Notes under the pieces: model-generated
The model's database searches: none
What the model saw: the letters and a program-made list of their open reading frames with translations, nothing else
Told to the model about the DNA's origin: nothing
Shown: positions 11,501 to 22,953 of the stretch, in pieces
Layout of the letters: each line of letters begins with the position of its first letter
Position numbering within the stretch: the stretch's first letter is position 1
Origin: Lolium rigidum
Lineage: Eukaryota; Streptophyta; Magnoliopsida; Poales; Poaceae
Direction: 5' to 3'
Length of the DNA: 64,000 nucleotides
NCBI RefSeq assembly: GCF_022539505.1
Contig: NC_061514.1
Coordinates: 253,444,124-253,508,123 of the forward strand
Made by a program: the position numbers and the translations under genes

Positions 11501-12904
11501 ATATGGTCAGGTATGCAAATCTCGCTACCTCAGGAGAACCTAGTAATTTAGATGATGCTTTAAAAAATGAAAATTGGAAACGAGCAATGGATGAGGAATA
11601 TGAGGCACTCATGGTGAATAAAACTTGGCACCTAGTTCCACCAAACCATGCTAGCAAAAATATAATAGATTGCAAGTGGGTTTATAAAATTAAACACAAA
11701 GCTGATGGTAGTATAGATAGATATAAAGCACGCTTAGTTGCTAAGGGGTTCAAGCAGAGATATGGTATTGACTACGAGGACACGTTTAGTCCTGTAGTTA
11801 AGTCAGCTACTATTCGTCTTGTATTGTCTATTGCTGTCTCCAGGGGGTGGAATCTTCGACAGCTGGATGTGAAGAACGCGTTTCTCCATGGTGTTCTGGA
11901 GGAAAATGTCTATATGAGACAACCGCCTGGGTATGAAGTCAAAGGAAAAACTCAGTACATCTGCAAACTTGATAAGGCCTTGTATGGGTTGAAACAAGCC
12001 CCAAGAGCATGGTTCTCAAGGTTGAGCACGAAGCTCCAAGCACTTGGTTTTCGGGCTTCCAAAGCTGATACCTCACTATTCTTTTATTCCAAGAGAAATA
12101 TTTCTATTTTTGTGCTCATTTATGTTGATGATATAATTGTGGCTAGTTCTTGTCGTGAAGCAACCTCAGCTCTGCTTCAAGATCTTCAGAAGGAGTTTGC
12201 TTTAAAGGATCTTGGTGATGCTCATTACTTTCTTGGTATTGAGGTGAAGAAGACATATAATGGTCTACTCTTGACACAAGAAAGGTATACTATAGATATT
12301 CTAAAAAGAGTAGGGATGCTAACATGCAAACCTACAAGTACACCCATGTCAACTAGTGAAAAATTATCGGCATATGAAGGAAATTCCCTTGGCTTAGAGG
12401 ATGCCACGAGATATAGAAGTATAGTTGGTGCTCTACAGTATTTGACTCTCACAAGGCCAGATATTTCCTTCTCTGTCAACAAGGTTTGTCAATTTCTACA
12501 TGCACCAACTACTTCTCATTGGACTGCTGTTAAGAGGATTTTGAGATATCTTAAGGATACGTCTAATTTTGGTTTGAGGATTAATAAATCACCGTCTATG
12601 CTTGTAAGTGCATTCTCTGACGCAGACTGGGCGGGTTGCCCGGATGATAGAAGGTCTACATGTGGCTTCGCTGTTTTTCTTGGTCCTAATCTTATATCCT
12701 GGAGTGCAAGAAAACAAGCCACGGTTTCTAGATCTAGCACATATAGAAGTTGATTACCATTTTGTTCGAGAAAGAGTGGCTCGAAGATTGTTAGATATAA
12801 AATTTATTCCAACAGGAGATCAAGTTGCAGATGGATTTACAAAACCTTTGACGGTTCGACAACTCGAAGCCTTTCGTAACAATCTCAACCTAGATAGGTT
12901 GTGA
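8533..12904 (+). pseudogene. Gag-Pol polyprotein of the Ale-type Copia (two stops, RNase H deletion)
   Basis: The polyprotein frame opens at the ATG at 8533 and stays in one frame for over 4 kb. Gag (8533-9480) ends in a Gly/Arg/Asn-rich stretch and a zinc knuckle of CX2CX4HX4C form. A TGA at 9307-9309 cuts the Gly-rich part and a TAG at 9457-9459 replaces the second residue of the knuckle. The protease DTGA is at about 9586. The integrase has its HHCC zinc motif at about 9979-10110 and the DDE residues in [15 protein letters not shown] and AAERKH (about 10171-10470). Reverse transcriptase has [11 protein letters not shown] and YVDD (12121-12132). RNase H starts [14 protein letters not shown], then is cut near 12740 and rejoined out of frame to its C-terminal end, which stops near 12904. 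The element encodes all other Copia functions but is not competent alone. Confidence 0.93.
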
Positions 12905-12915
12905 TTGAGGGGGCG
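12903..12915 (+). other. Polypurine tract of the Ale-type Copia
   Basis: GATTGAGGGGGCG lies immediately before the 3' LTR; the purine run is the expected plus-strand primer. Confidence 0.75.
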
Positions 12916-13114
12916 TGTTAAGTAGTTAGGCGTGCGTGTGTTGTAATCCCACCGGCCGAATTATAAGGCTTGAGTGGTTATCTAGATTATGTTTTAGATG
13001 GTTCCTTGTAACAAATCATGTATATCCCTTTTGGAGTTGTTAGGTTAAACTCCCTATATAAACACGCAAGGTGTGCCCCGAAAAGGGTATGACACTTTAA
13101 CCTAAACTTCTACA
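12916..13114 (+). repeat. 3' LTR of the Ale-type Copia
   Basis: A 199-bp copy of the LTR at 8246-8443, starting TGTTAAGTAG and ending CTTCTACA, followed by the duplication CTGTT. Confidence 0.95.
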
Positions 13115-13540
13115 CTGTTTTCGATCCTGAAAGTGCACGAGCAGAGCAACCTGCTGCTGATGGAAGAGAGTTAAGTTGAACTATATCATCCAACCATGAT
13201 GTAGACAAGCTAGCCTGGATATTCTGTGAATTGATGAGGATTCGAGCTCGAGGGGATTATGGATATCAGGAATAATCGATCCCATTCAACTTTATTTTCT
13301 CCTTTTAAATCGATCTAGCTGTCTATGTCAGACAGATATACCAGTTTCATGTTTGTTTGATAAATCAGTAAGTTGTTCTGAACCATGTCAAGATTTTAAT
13401 TAGGGCGCGTGTACTGTAGTACTCCAGAAGATACCATCTTGAAGAATACAAATTAGCATTCTAAACTCCGACCAAAGAATTATATGAATCGCGACTACTA
13501 CTACACAGAACTGACGAGAATTATGTACACGTATATATAT
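13115..13540 (+). other. Possible host-gene 3' end right of the Copia insertion
   Basis: After the duplicated CTGTT, the frame seen left of the insertion continues from 13120 and stops at TAA 13172-13174 after ILKVHEQSNLLLMEES. The following AT-rich sequence to 13540 could be a 3' untranslated region; it runs into the assembly gap. Identity unknown. Confidence 0.35.
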
Positions 13541-13640
13541 NNNNNNNNNNNNNNNNNNNNNNNNNNNNNNNNNNNNNNNNNNNNNNNNNNNNNNNNNNNN
13601 NNNNNNNNNNNNNNNNNNNNNNNNNNNNNNNNNNNNNNNN
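13541..13640. other. Assembly gap (100 N)
   Basis: Exactly 100 N, the usual placeholder length, so the true size is unknown. The right edge of the gap lies inside an Angela-type LTR, so at least the rest of that LTR, and possibly a whole retroelement, is missing here. Confidence 0.99.
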
Positions 13641-13886
13641 ATCATTCATACAATGATATAACCTTGTTATTAATAACATCCAATGTTCATGATTATGAAA
13701 CTAATCATCCATTAATCAACAAGCTAGTTTAAGAGGCATACTAGGGACTTCTTTGTTGTCTACATATCACACATGTACTAATGTTTCGGTTAATACAATT
13801 ATAGCATGATATATAAACATTTATCATAAACATAAAGATATAAATAATAACCACTTTATTATTGCCTCTAGGGCATATCTCCTTCA
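13641..13886 (-). repeat. Angela/WIS-type Copia LTR fragment, cut by the gap
   Basis: The inverse of 13641-13886 matches the first 246 bases of the LTR at 28177-29958 almost base for base, starting TGAAGGAGATATGCCCTAGA at 13886 and reading leftward into the gap. It is therefore the outer 5' end of an LTR in minus orientation. Confidence 0.92.
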
Positions 13887-14781
13887 AAGGGTTGCTCTTT
13901 TTTTTTTAGACACAAGGCTCAAATGAGCTCGGATTTAAATTAACGAAGCTATCAACTGGCTAGACGAAGTACATCAGCTACAAAATAAAGCGGAGAGAAC
14001 AAAATATCATATGCCAACATAAAAGGATATTCTCCTTTTTCACCTTGAGCTTGTGTAGGTGTTGTTGGTTTGTAGCACACCATCATTTTTGTTTTTTTTC
14101 TACATGATGATTTAAGAGCTACTGAAGATGTTCACAGCTCGTGGGAGCTAGTTTGTAGTGATTTTGATGCTTCGAAATGAGAGTCATTATCTAGTCTATG
14201 GTTGTTTTTTTCACCTTCAATTTCCAACATGGCAGGCATATTCATATTTTTTCTATGAATGTAATTTCGCCACTAGGATTTTGAGTTTGACATGCTGCTA
14301 TTGTGGCAGTGAAAGTGGTGCCGTGGTGATGCAATATTTATAGGTCTCCCTCCTATATCTTGTTCGTGATGTGTTCTCTCCCGTGCTGCTACGGAGTTCG
14401 AACTAGTGGACTGGATTCAACATATCTGGATCTCCAGATTGTCGCAACACTTCAGTTCTTCTTGATAGGAATATTGGCATTCAACTTCAATATCAATATC
14501 CCGTGATATTTGCATGCAAGCCAATTCGATGTCAAGCCTTGTCAAGTCCGTATTTTCTCTTTGTACTTTGTGTTTGTTTTACTCTGTTTTCTCTACTTTT
14601 GACTAAGTTTCTACAACAAATTATTAAAGCACATTATAATACAATAATGCAACCACAAAATTAACCTAAGCACTCAAAGACTAAATTTGTGTTGAAGTTT
14701 GAACTTCAGATTAAACTAATGTGCTGCAACAAGAATTTGCTCCAATTTGAGCCTTGTAAAATGTAAACATGCCATACACTA
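13887..14781. other. Unassigned intergenic DNA
   Basis: AT-rich sequence with a T10 run near 13908. No gene, tRNA or element ends are recognised. Confidence 0.5.
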
Positions 14782-14951
14782 AGGCCTTGTACGATGAGAG
14801 TGCTTAGAGAGGTGGTTACAAAAATAAACTACACTTTTTCTTAAACATAAGTGCTTATTTCTATGTGAAGAATCTTTCTTGTATTCTTAAGAAAACCTGG
14901 TTTATTTTTCTAGACATCTCGCTAAGCACCTTGCATTGTAAGCAATGCCCT
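14782..14951. mobile_element. 170-bp MITE
   Basis: The ends are imperfect inverted repeats: AGGCCTTGTACGATGAGAGT on the left against AGGGCATTGCTTACAATGCA on the inverse of the right, both leading into GTGCTTAG. TA flanks both sides (14780-14781 and 14952-14953). Size and a TA duplication fit a Tc1/mariner-like MITE; the family name is not assigned. Confidence 0.7.
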
Positions 14952-15709
14952 TACAGACGACGACTGCTAGGGACCAAATCCCGGCGACAACAACATCAAA
15001 TATAAATGTTTTTCTGCTTCCAAAAACAAAATATACAAAATAAGCGAGTGGATCTAAATAGACTGGACGATGTAGTCATGCATGACACCTGGACGTGCCT
15101 TTTCTTCAGGATAAAACAAATCTATATAGGGGCAGCTGGGAAGTCTCTTTCGACATGATGACATTCCGTTAACACACATTAGATTTTCTGTAAGTTAATT
15201 TGCGTGTATATAGAACACAAATGTTTGCTGCAGACGAGTCAACACCAAAATCATCAAATCTGTTGATAAAGGGATTCCTGTGTTCGATCAGGTCTTCAGG
15301 ATTCCGGGACAAACTGTCTAACCACCCCCTGTTCCTTTAGTTTGACCTGTGTTCAGGAAATATTCTACTAGGCAAAGTTGCTAGACCTTTATCCATTAAC
15401 ACATCCGGTTGCTGATCCTTTTTTGTTTACTCATTGATAACCATGCATCGGATTCTTCGCCGGCCTCGTGCCCAGAATATATGTACAGTGTCAAGAAGTT
15501 GCCTTACAAAAACCCAAATTCTATTAGGTGCCTGGGCACTCTGGTGTCTTCCACGGTGCCCCCACGTATGGCTCGTTGGATTAGGATCACATGGTGGGTT
15601 GGTTTTCTATGTGGACAGACACGCGTTAACCTCTTTCCTGCCTTATCTTGTTGTTTCGTTCCGCTCGCATCAGACCCAGAACTCGAGCTCCCATTGCCTC
15701 AGCGCTCCC
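14952..15709. other. Unassigned intergenic DNA
   Basis: No convincing gene or mobile element. Plus-strand frames at 15409-15850 run into the GC-rich repeat that follows and have no recognisable domain. Confidence 0.5.
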
Positions 15710-16090
15710 CCTCAGGCCGCCTCTGATTCGCCGCCGCTGGGAGGACGCCCACCTCCGCGCGAGCTGCAGGGCTCCGTCCCTATGGCGCGCGGCCGGGAGG
15801 ATGCCCATCTCCACGCGTGCGGGCTGGAGGCCTCCGTCCCCATGGCGTGACGCCGGTAAGCCCACCTCCACCGGCTGCAGGCCCCGTCTCCATGGCGCTG
15901 CTTGGGGAGGACGCCCACACTCCACCCGTGCTGCAGGCCCCCCGTTCCATGGCGCGGCGCCGGGAAGGGTCTCGCCCAACCGCGCGCTCCAGGGTCCCCC
16001 ACCTCCATGGCGCGCTGCCGGGAGGACGCCCACTTAGGGGCCCCCCGTCTCCATTCGCCGCCGGGAAGGGCCTCGTCTCCACCGTGCGTT
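15710..16090. repeat. GC-rich imperfect tandem repeat, unit about 55-60 bp
   Basis: A phrase built on CTCCATGGCGCG, GCCGGGAGGACGCCCAC and CGTGCTGCAGGCCCC recurs about six times with indels (for example near 15729, 15781, 15839, 15891, 15947 and 16007). It opens several overlapping frames on both strands that have no protein-like conservation, so it is treated as a degenerate minisatellite. Confidence 0.7.
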
Positions 16091-16545
16091 CATTGGACCT
16101 CTCCCATGGTCCAGCAGCTGGATTCATCGAGGGCTCATCTCGATGTATTTTCTTCGTGCATCTGTGTAGTTTCTTCTTTTTTCTACATCCCACCTCTGGC
16201 ATTTTTTCAATTTTTTGCATCCCCAATTAAAATCACAACCACTATTATTTTCTGGGATGTATTTCTCTTTGGAGCTATATATATTTTTGATCTTCTTTTT
16301 ACATCCAGAGATCTGTTTTTACATCTAGAGTGATGGCATCGGTGAATTTTTCCCCTTTTTCTACATCCGTGATCTGGAGTAGTACTTTCCCCCAGATTTA
16401 TATGTAACAACAGTAGGTTTTTCAGATCTTTTTTCTACATCCACGCTGCCTTTTTTACATCCTCAATTAGGATCAGAAATAATAGAATATTTTCTGAGAT
16501 GTAATTTGCTGTAGTTAAACTCTAATTTCTTACATTCCAATATTT
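16091..16545. repeat. T-rich block with recurring CTACATCC motif
   Basis: TTTTTCTACATCC or near variants occur at about 16183, 16301, 16319, 16361, 16434, 16456 and 16530 in otherwise T-rich DNA directly after the GC-rich tandem block. The two blocks may belong to one unrecognised element; no terminal repeats were found. Confidence 0.5.
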
Positions 16546-18755
16546 TGTTCTAAACTTAATGAATAACAGAAGAAGATGGCAGATGCATTTACTTTGTTTT
16601 ATTTGTGTGATTTATACACAATCAAGAGCTCGGATTTTTCCCGTCATGAACTCGCCACGGAGTCGAGGAATGAGAATGCATTCTGCGTTTCGGTGCAGAC
16701 CTTGGGCGGTAGCAGAAGACGTGCATAATTAGGACTTTCCATTTTTATAAGACCGGGATGTTGGACTATTTTATTTCCTAATTTGGGTAGAGCACTCCGG
16801 TAGACTAATCGGTGCTATAGCACCGGGTAGCAGCGTCCTTACAAAAAGAGGTCGGTGGGAGATCGAGCATAGTAAGATATACAGTGCCATGATACTAGCG
16901 GCCAGAGTGGTTTGCTGCTGTGTGAATGAGATGGAAAATAACAGCTGCATGCACCTTGCGTGCACGATTTCAGTATGGGAAACCGCCAAGCTGCACTGGG
17001 GCGCAACCTTGATCGAGTATTGTTGTGTCCTACACGAGGAAGCCTTGCCAGGGCTTGGAAATCGATATACATCATGAAAACCTACAAAATATCGACAGCG
17101 ACCCACAACGTGCAGTGAAATATATGTTGAGCTCTTCCGGTAATGAGAAGGAACATATTTATCCTTCTTTAGAGGATATTTATACATTTCAGCAACGGAA
17201 GACCCGGGATGCGCTTTCTTGAATATTTCAAATAAGCTTCTACTAAATCTTAGCCACCTAAACACCATGTTGACTGCATTTTCAAAACTAGATTGTTGAA
17301 ATTATGTTAAATATGTGTATAGGCCACAATTAGACATGGATTACGTGGGAAGTTAGATGTTGGAAGCGAACACTTGTAACATGTGTCTATCTAATATAAA
17401 TGTACCACAATGTAGCTAAAATATACTAGACGAATTTGGCAGGCTAGACACATGAATACAAGGAGAACGGTATGACGCCTGTGGCAGGGGTGAAGGGATT
17501 AGCCAGACATTGTGGTTGTAAAGTGTCTCATCGCATCGGTGAGCTTGTCTCATCAGCTGTAATATGTTGATTAGTACATGAAGAGGGCTGCTCTTTAAGC
17601 ATGCCCTAAGGTTACACGCGTGATCGCTGAGCCTCGGTAACAAATAAATAGGTATGGTCTACCATCTACTTTCTATAATGATATAATCATGTATAATGTA
17701 CTACATTAATGCACTGGACAAATTTTCCGAAAATTTGAACTGTTGAAAAGGGTTAGTTTATATATTTTAGCACTCACCCTCGCATCTAAGATGGATAAAC
17801 GGGAAGACCATAGGGCTGGAGAAAAACAGAAAGTGCATATGGACGTGAGATTGATGGGAGGGATAACTATTATTATATTAAATATTAAATAATGTGCTAG
17901 CCGGGATTTGAATTTGAGACCTCCTTACTTTAATATCATATTGAATTGATACACTAACTTATTTTTACAAAAATCCGAACTGTTGAAAAAGGCTAAGCAT
18001 ATATCAATATGGTTCACTTCATTATTCTAGCTAGTAGCTCTGCTACCTAAGTATATTAAACAATGTGTCAGTTAATCGTCTAAGAAGATGTCATATTAGT
18101 TGACCACTTTATCTATCCATGAAAACAATCTCACACAATGCCTGCTGTGCAACCCAAACAGCCTTTTAGTAAAAATATGAACTGCAAGCCCAAAATGGTG
18201 AGTCGTTTTATACTGTTTCCGGTAGCCCCCGAAGGTAATCATCGTCGATCCCTCACTCAATGTGAAACGAGCATGTACAATTCGGCTGGGAACTTTTCTT
18301 CAAGGTGAAGTAACATGTTAGTTAATTTTTTTCTTTCTGGGAACCAATTTCGTACAACGAAGTAATTTAACCGAGGAGCTCAAAATGTCAAACGATGAAC
18401 AATACATAGAGCAACACGGTCATTTAAAATTCAGCCATGAGCTTTATAGAAAGCATAGCACAAAAGAAACATCGGCTGATCCTGGGCTGGCGCTTTTCTC
18501 CCCCCAAAAGGAGGAGGAGTATATTGCACTTTTCCTTTCTCCATGGTCAGTTGTTCACAAGCTTGCATGCCCATACCCTGAAAGAAATGACCATTTCAAC
18601 AAGGCCCTTCCTTTTCTATTAGTACATAGCTGTTACATTTTTAAAATTTTCGACTCAACGGAACGCAATTAATGTGTGTCTTTTAGATAATTGTTTTCAA
18701 AGATACACCCTGAAATTTTTGGAACACATAGAAGAACACGCTGCCATTAGAAACA
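16546..18755. other. Unassigned intergenic DNA
   Basis: About 2.2 kb without recognisable genes. A short phrase around GAACTGTTGAAAA occurs near 17739 and again near 17967, about 230 bp apart. A 165-codon minus-strand frame (16771-17268) has no motif, low-complexity flanks and competing frames, and is considered a chance frame. Confidence 0.5.
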
Positions 18756-18861
18756 TGTTTTTTCTTCTTCTGAAAATGGGCACTTTATTACTTTAAGCAA
18801 TAGATCCGGCCTCTGCACAGCTAGGATGCACACAGCCGTACAAATATCTGTTACAAGACAC
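18756..18861 (-). mobile_element. LINE-A fragment 4: 3' tail
   Basis: On the minus strand this segment follows directly from the LINE piece at 25459-27629 once Gypsy G1 and its GACAC duplication are removed. It ends in sequence containing AATAAAGTGCCC and a weak A-rich tail (the T-rich stretch near 18756 on the plus strand), as expected for a LINE 3' end. The exact end is approximate. Confidence 0.6.
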
Positions 18862-20389
18862 TGATATCTACGCACGCTTCTATTCCTGTAGAAAGTGTTG
18901 GGCCTCCAAGAGCAGAGGTTTGTAGAACAGCAGCAAGTTTCCCTTAAGTGAATCACCCAAGGTTTATCGAACTCAGGGAGGTAGAGGTCAAAGATATTCC
19001 TCTCAAGCAACCCCGCAATTAAGATACAAGAAGTCTCTTGTGTCCCCAACACACCTAATACACTTGTCAGATGTATAGGTGCACTAGTTCGGCGAAGAGA
19101 TAGTGAAATACAAGTAATATGGATGATTGTAAGTAGTAATTGCAATCTGAAATAAATATGGCAGCAAGCGAACATGTAGCAGAACTTGTTGGAAACGGTG
19201 TTTCAGTGCTTAGAAACAAGGCCTAGGGATCATACTTTCACTAGTGGACACTCTCAACAATGATCACATAACTGGATAAATAAATGCTAATCTCAAACAC
19301 TCTCTTGTTGGATAATAAACACCATTCATTGTGTAGGGCTACAAGAGCACCCTCAAGCCGGAGTAAACAAGCTCCACAACTTCATAAAGGATCACACAGG
19401 ATGCGCACACTATCACCATCACACCGTGGAGAGTAACTCCGGAGTTCATATTAAAGTAACCTCTAGAGTGCATAATAGACCGTTGCAATTTAGACCGAGT
19501 ACTAACATAGCATACACACTGTCACCAATAGTTATGAAAGGGGGAATAGATCACATCAATACTATCATAGTAATAGTCAACTTCATAATCTACAAGAGAT
19601 TACAATCATAACCTACGCCAAGTACTACATGATGCACACACTGTCAACTTTACATCATGAAGGAGGAATAGACTACTTTAATAACATCACTAGAGTAGCA
19701 CATAGATTAATAGTGATACAAAGCTCATGATCACATAAAGATCACACCATGGGAGAGAGAGATGAACCACATAGCTACCGGTAGAGCCCTTAGCCTCGGG
19801 GGAGAACTACTCCCTCCTCATCATGGGAGACAGCAACGGCGATGAAGATGGCGGTGCTGTCGATGGAGATGACTTCCGGGGGCAATTCCCCGTCCCGGCG
19901 ATGTGCCGGAACAGAGACTTCTGTCCCTCGAAACGGAGTTTCGCGATGGCGGCGGCGCCCCTGGAGTCTTTCTGGAATATGATTGATTGATCTCGGGTTT
20001 TCGCGTCGCGAGGGATTATATAGGCGAAAGGGGAGCGTCGGTGGAGTCCCGAGGGGCCCATACCATAGGGTGGGGCGGCCCCCCTCCTGGCCGCACCGGC
20101 TGATGGGGAGGAGGCACTGGGCCTCCTCTGGCCTGGCCCTTCTGGCTCCGTGAGTCTTCTGGCGAAAGAGAATTTCTGTGATTTTTCTGGATTTTTCTGA
20201 GCACTTTGGTTTTTGGGCCTTTTCTGCAATAAACAGACATAATACATAGAAACTGGCACTGTGACATCTTGTTAATAGGTTAGGCCAATAAATGCCATAA
20301 TATGATATAAAGTGCATATAAAACATGTAACAATTGGTATAATATAAGCATGGAACATCAGAAATTATAGATACGTTTGAGACGTATCA
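18862..20389 (-). repeat. 3' LTR of G1
   Basis: On the minus strand it starts TGATACGTCTCAAACGTATC at 20389 and ends TAGATATCA at 18862. It pairs with 23923-25453. The start contains the small inverted repeat GATACGT..ACGTATC. Confidence 0.94.
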
Positions 20390-22953
20390 AGCATCCCCAA
20401 GCTTAGTTCCTACTCGCCCTCGAGTAGGTAAACGATAACAAGGATAATTTCCGAAGTGAGATGCTACTATCATAATCTTGATCAATACTATTGTAAAGCA
20501 TATGAGATGAATGAAGTGATTCAAAGCAATGGCAAAGATAATGACTAAACAACTGATCATATAGCAAAGATTTTTCATGAATAGTACTTTTAAGACAAGC
20601 ATCAATAAGTCTTGCATAAGATTTAACTCATAAAGCAATAGATTCTTAATAGAAGGTTTTGAAACAACACAAAGGAAGATATAAGTTTCAGCAGTTGCTT
20701 TCAACTTCAACATGTATATCTCATGGATAATTGTCAATACAAAGTAATATGATGAATGCAAATAAGCAAGTATGTAAGAATCAATGCACACAGTTGACGC
20801 AAGTGTTTGCTTCTAAGATCGAAAGAAGTAGGTAAACTGACTCAACATAAAGTAAAAGAAAGGCCCTTCGCAGAGGGAAGCAGGGATTACTCATGTGCTA
20901 GAGCTTTTTATTTTGGAAACATAGAAACAATTTTGTCAACGGTGGTAACAATTCATATGTGTTATGCATAAAACATCCTATAAGTTGCAAGCCTCATGCA
21001 TCGAATACCAATAGTGCTTGCACCTTGTCCTAATTAGCTCGGATTTCCATGGATTATCATTGCATTACATATGTTTCAACCAAGTGTCACAAAGGGGTAC
21101 CTCTATGTCACCTGTACAAAGGTCCAAGGAGATAGATCGCATTTGATTTCTCGTTTTTGATAGATCTCACCTTAAGGACATCCATACTGGGACAACATAG
21201 AAAACAGATAATGGACTCCTCTTTAATGCTCAAGCATTCAACAACAGATAATATTCTCATAAGAGATTGAGGATTAATGTCCAAACTGAAACTTCCACCA
21301 TGATACATGGCTTTGGTTGGCAGCCCAGTGTTCTTCTCTAACAATATGCATACTCAAACCATTTAATCATGATAAATCACTCTTACTTCACACAAGACGA
21401 ACATGCATAGCAACTCACATGATATTCAACAAAGGTGTAACAGTTGATGGCGTCCCCAGAAACATGGTTACCGCTCAACAAGCAACTTATAAGAAATAAG
21501 ACACATAAGCGACATATTCAATACCACAATAGTTTTTTAAGCTATTTTCCCATGAGCTATGTATTGCAAAGGCAAAGAATGAAATTTTAAAGGTAGCACG
21601 CAATCAATTTACTTTGGAATGGCAGAGAAATACCACATAGTAGGTAGTTATGGTGGACACAAATGGCATAAGTTTTGGCTCAAGGTTTTGGATGCACGAG
21701 AAGCATTCCCTCTCAGTACAAGGCTTTGGCTAGCAAGGTTGTTTGAAGCAAACACAAGTATGAACCGGTACATCAAAACTTACATAAGAACATATTGCAA
21801 GCATTATAAGACTCTACACTGTCTCCTTGTTGCTCAAACACTTTTACCAAAAAATATCTAGACTTTTAGAGAGACCAATCATGCAAACCAAATTTCAGCA
21901 AGCTCTATGGTAGTTCTCCACTAATAGGTTCAATCTACATGATGCAAGAGCTTAAACATGATCTATTTGCGAGCTCAAAACAATTGCCAAGTATCAAATT
22001 ATTCAAGACCGTATACCAATTACCACATGGAGCATTTTCTGTTTCCAACCAAATAGCAATGAACGAAGCAGTTTTCAACCATCGCCATGAATATTAAAGT
22101 AAAACGAAGAACACAAGTGTTCATATGAAACAGCGGAGCGTGTCTCTCTCCCACATAAGCATGAATTTATTCATAGAATGAAAATAACAAAACGAAAATA
22201 AAAGCACACATACGCTCCAAGTAAAGCACATAAGATGTGACGGAATAAAAATATAGTTTCACTAGAGGTGACCTGATAAGTTGTTAATGAAGAAGGGGAT
22301 GCCTTGGGCATCCCCAAGCTTAGATGCTTGAATCTTCTTGAAATATGCAGGGATGAACCACGGGGGCATCCCCAAGCTTAGACTTTTCACTCTTCTTGAT
22401 CATATTATATCATCCTCCTCTCTTGACCCTTGAAAACTTCCTCCACACCAAACTCAAAACAAACTCATTAGAGGGTTAGTGCATAATCAAAAATTCACAT
22501 GTTCAGAGAGGACACAATCATTCTTAACACTTCTGGACATTCCTCAAGGTTACTGAAATTTAATGGAGCAAAGAAATCCACTCAAACACAGTAAAAGAGG
22601 CAATGCGAAATAAAAGGCAGAATCTGTCAAAACAGAACAGTCCGTAAAGACGAATTTTTTGGAGGCACTTAACATGCTCATATGAAGAAGCTCAAATTGA
22701 ATGAAAGTTGCATACATATCTGAGGATTACTCATGAATTTTCGCAGATTTTTCTGAGTTTCCTACAGAGAGATCTACTCAAATTCGTGACAGCTAGAAAT
22801 CTGTTTCTCGCATGAAATCTAAATCTAGTATCAACCTTACTATCAAAGACTTTACTTGGCACAACAATGCAATAAAATAAAGATAAGGAGAGGTTGCTAC
22901 AGTAGTAACAACTTTCAAGACACAACAAAACAGTAGCAAAATAAAAGCATGGG
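20390..22953 (-). other. G1 internal 3' region, noncoding
   Basis: About 2.6 kb between the ORF and the 3' LTR. It is collinear with the 3' internal region of G2 (38031-39976 plus 46272-46920), which shows the two families share this module. It holds a polypurine-like motif (GCATCCCCAAGCTTAG on the plus strand) next to the LTR at 20391 and two further copies at 22308 and 22366. No open frame of note. Confidence 0.8.

Larger units (their letters stand above)
8246..13114 (+). mobile_element. Copia LTR retrotransposon, Ale/Retrofit-like, nearly complete
   Basis: A 4869-bp element with short LTRs, flanked by the 5-bp duplication CTGTT at 8241-8245 and 13115-13119. Order: 5' LTR, tRNA-Met primer site, gag, protease, integrase, reverse transcriptase, partial RNase H, polypurine tract, 3' LTR. 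Integrase before reverse transcriptase makes it Copia; the small size, short LTRs and gag type fit the Ale lineage (inference). The LTRs are almost identical, so the insertion is fairly recent. It is defective through two in-frame stops in gag and a deletion in RNase H. It splits a possible host-gene exon. Confidence 0.95.

Noticed and set aside
15626..16333. Overlapping frames in the GC-rich tandem block
   Set aside because: Open on both strands and in several phases because the repeat lacks stops; no conserved domain.
16771..17268. 165-codon minus-strand frame
   Set aside because: No motif, no neighbouring exon, and overlapping frames on the same and opposite strands of similar quality.
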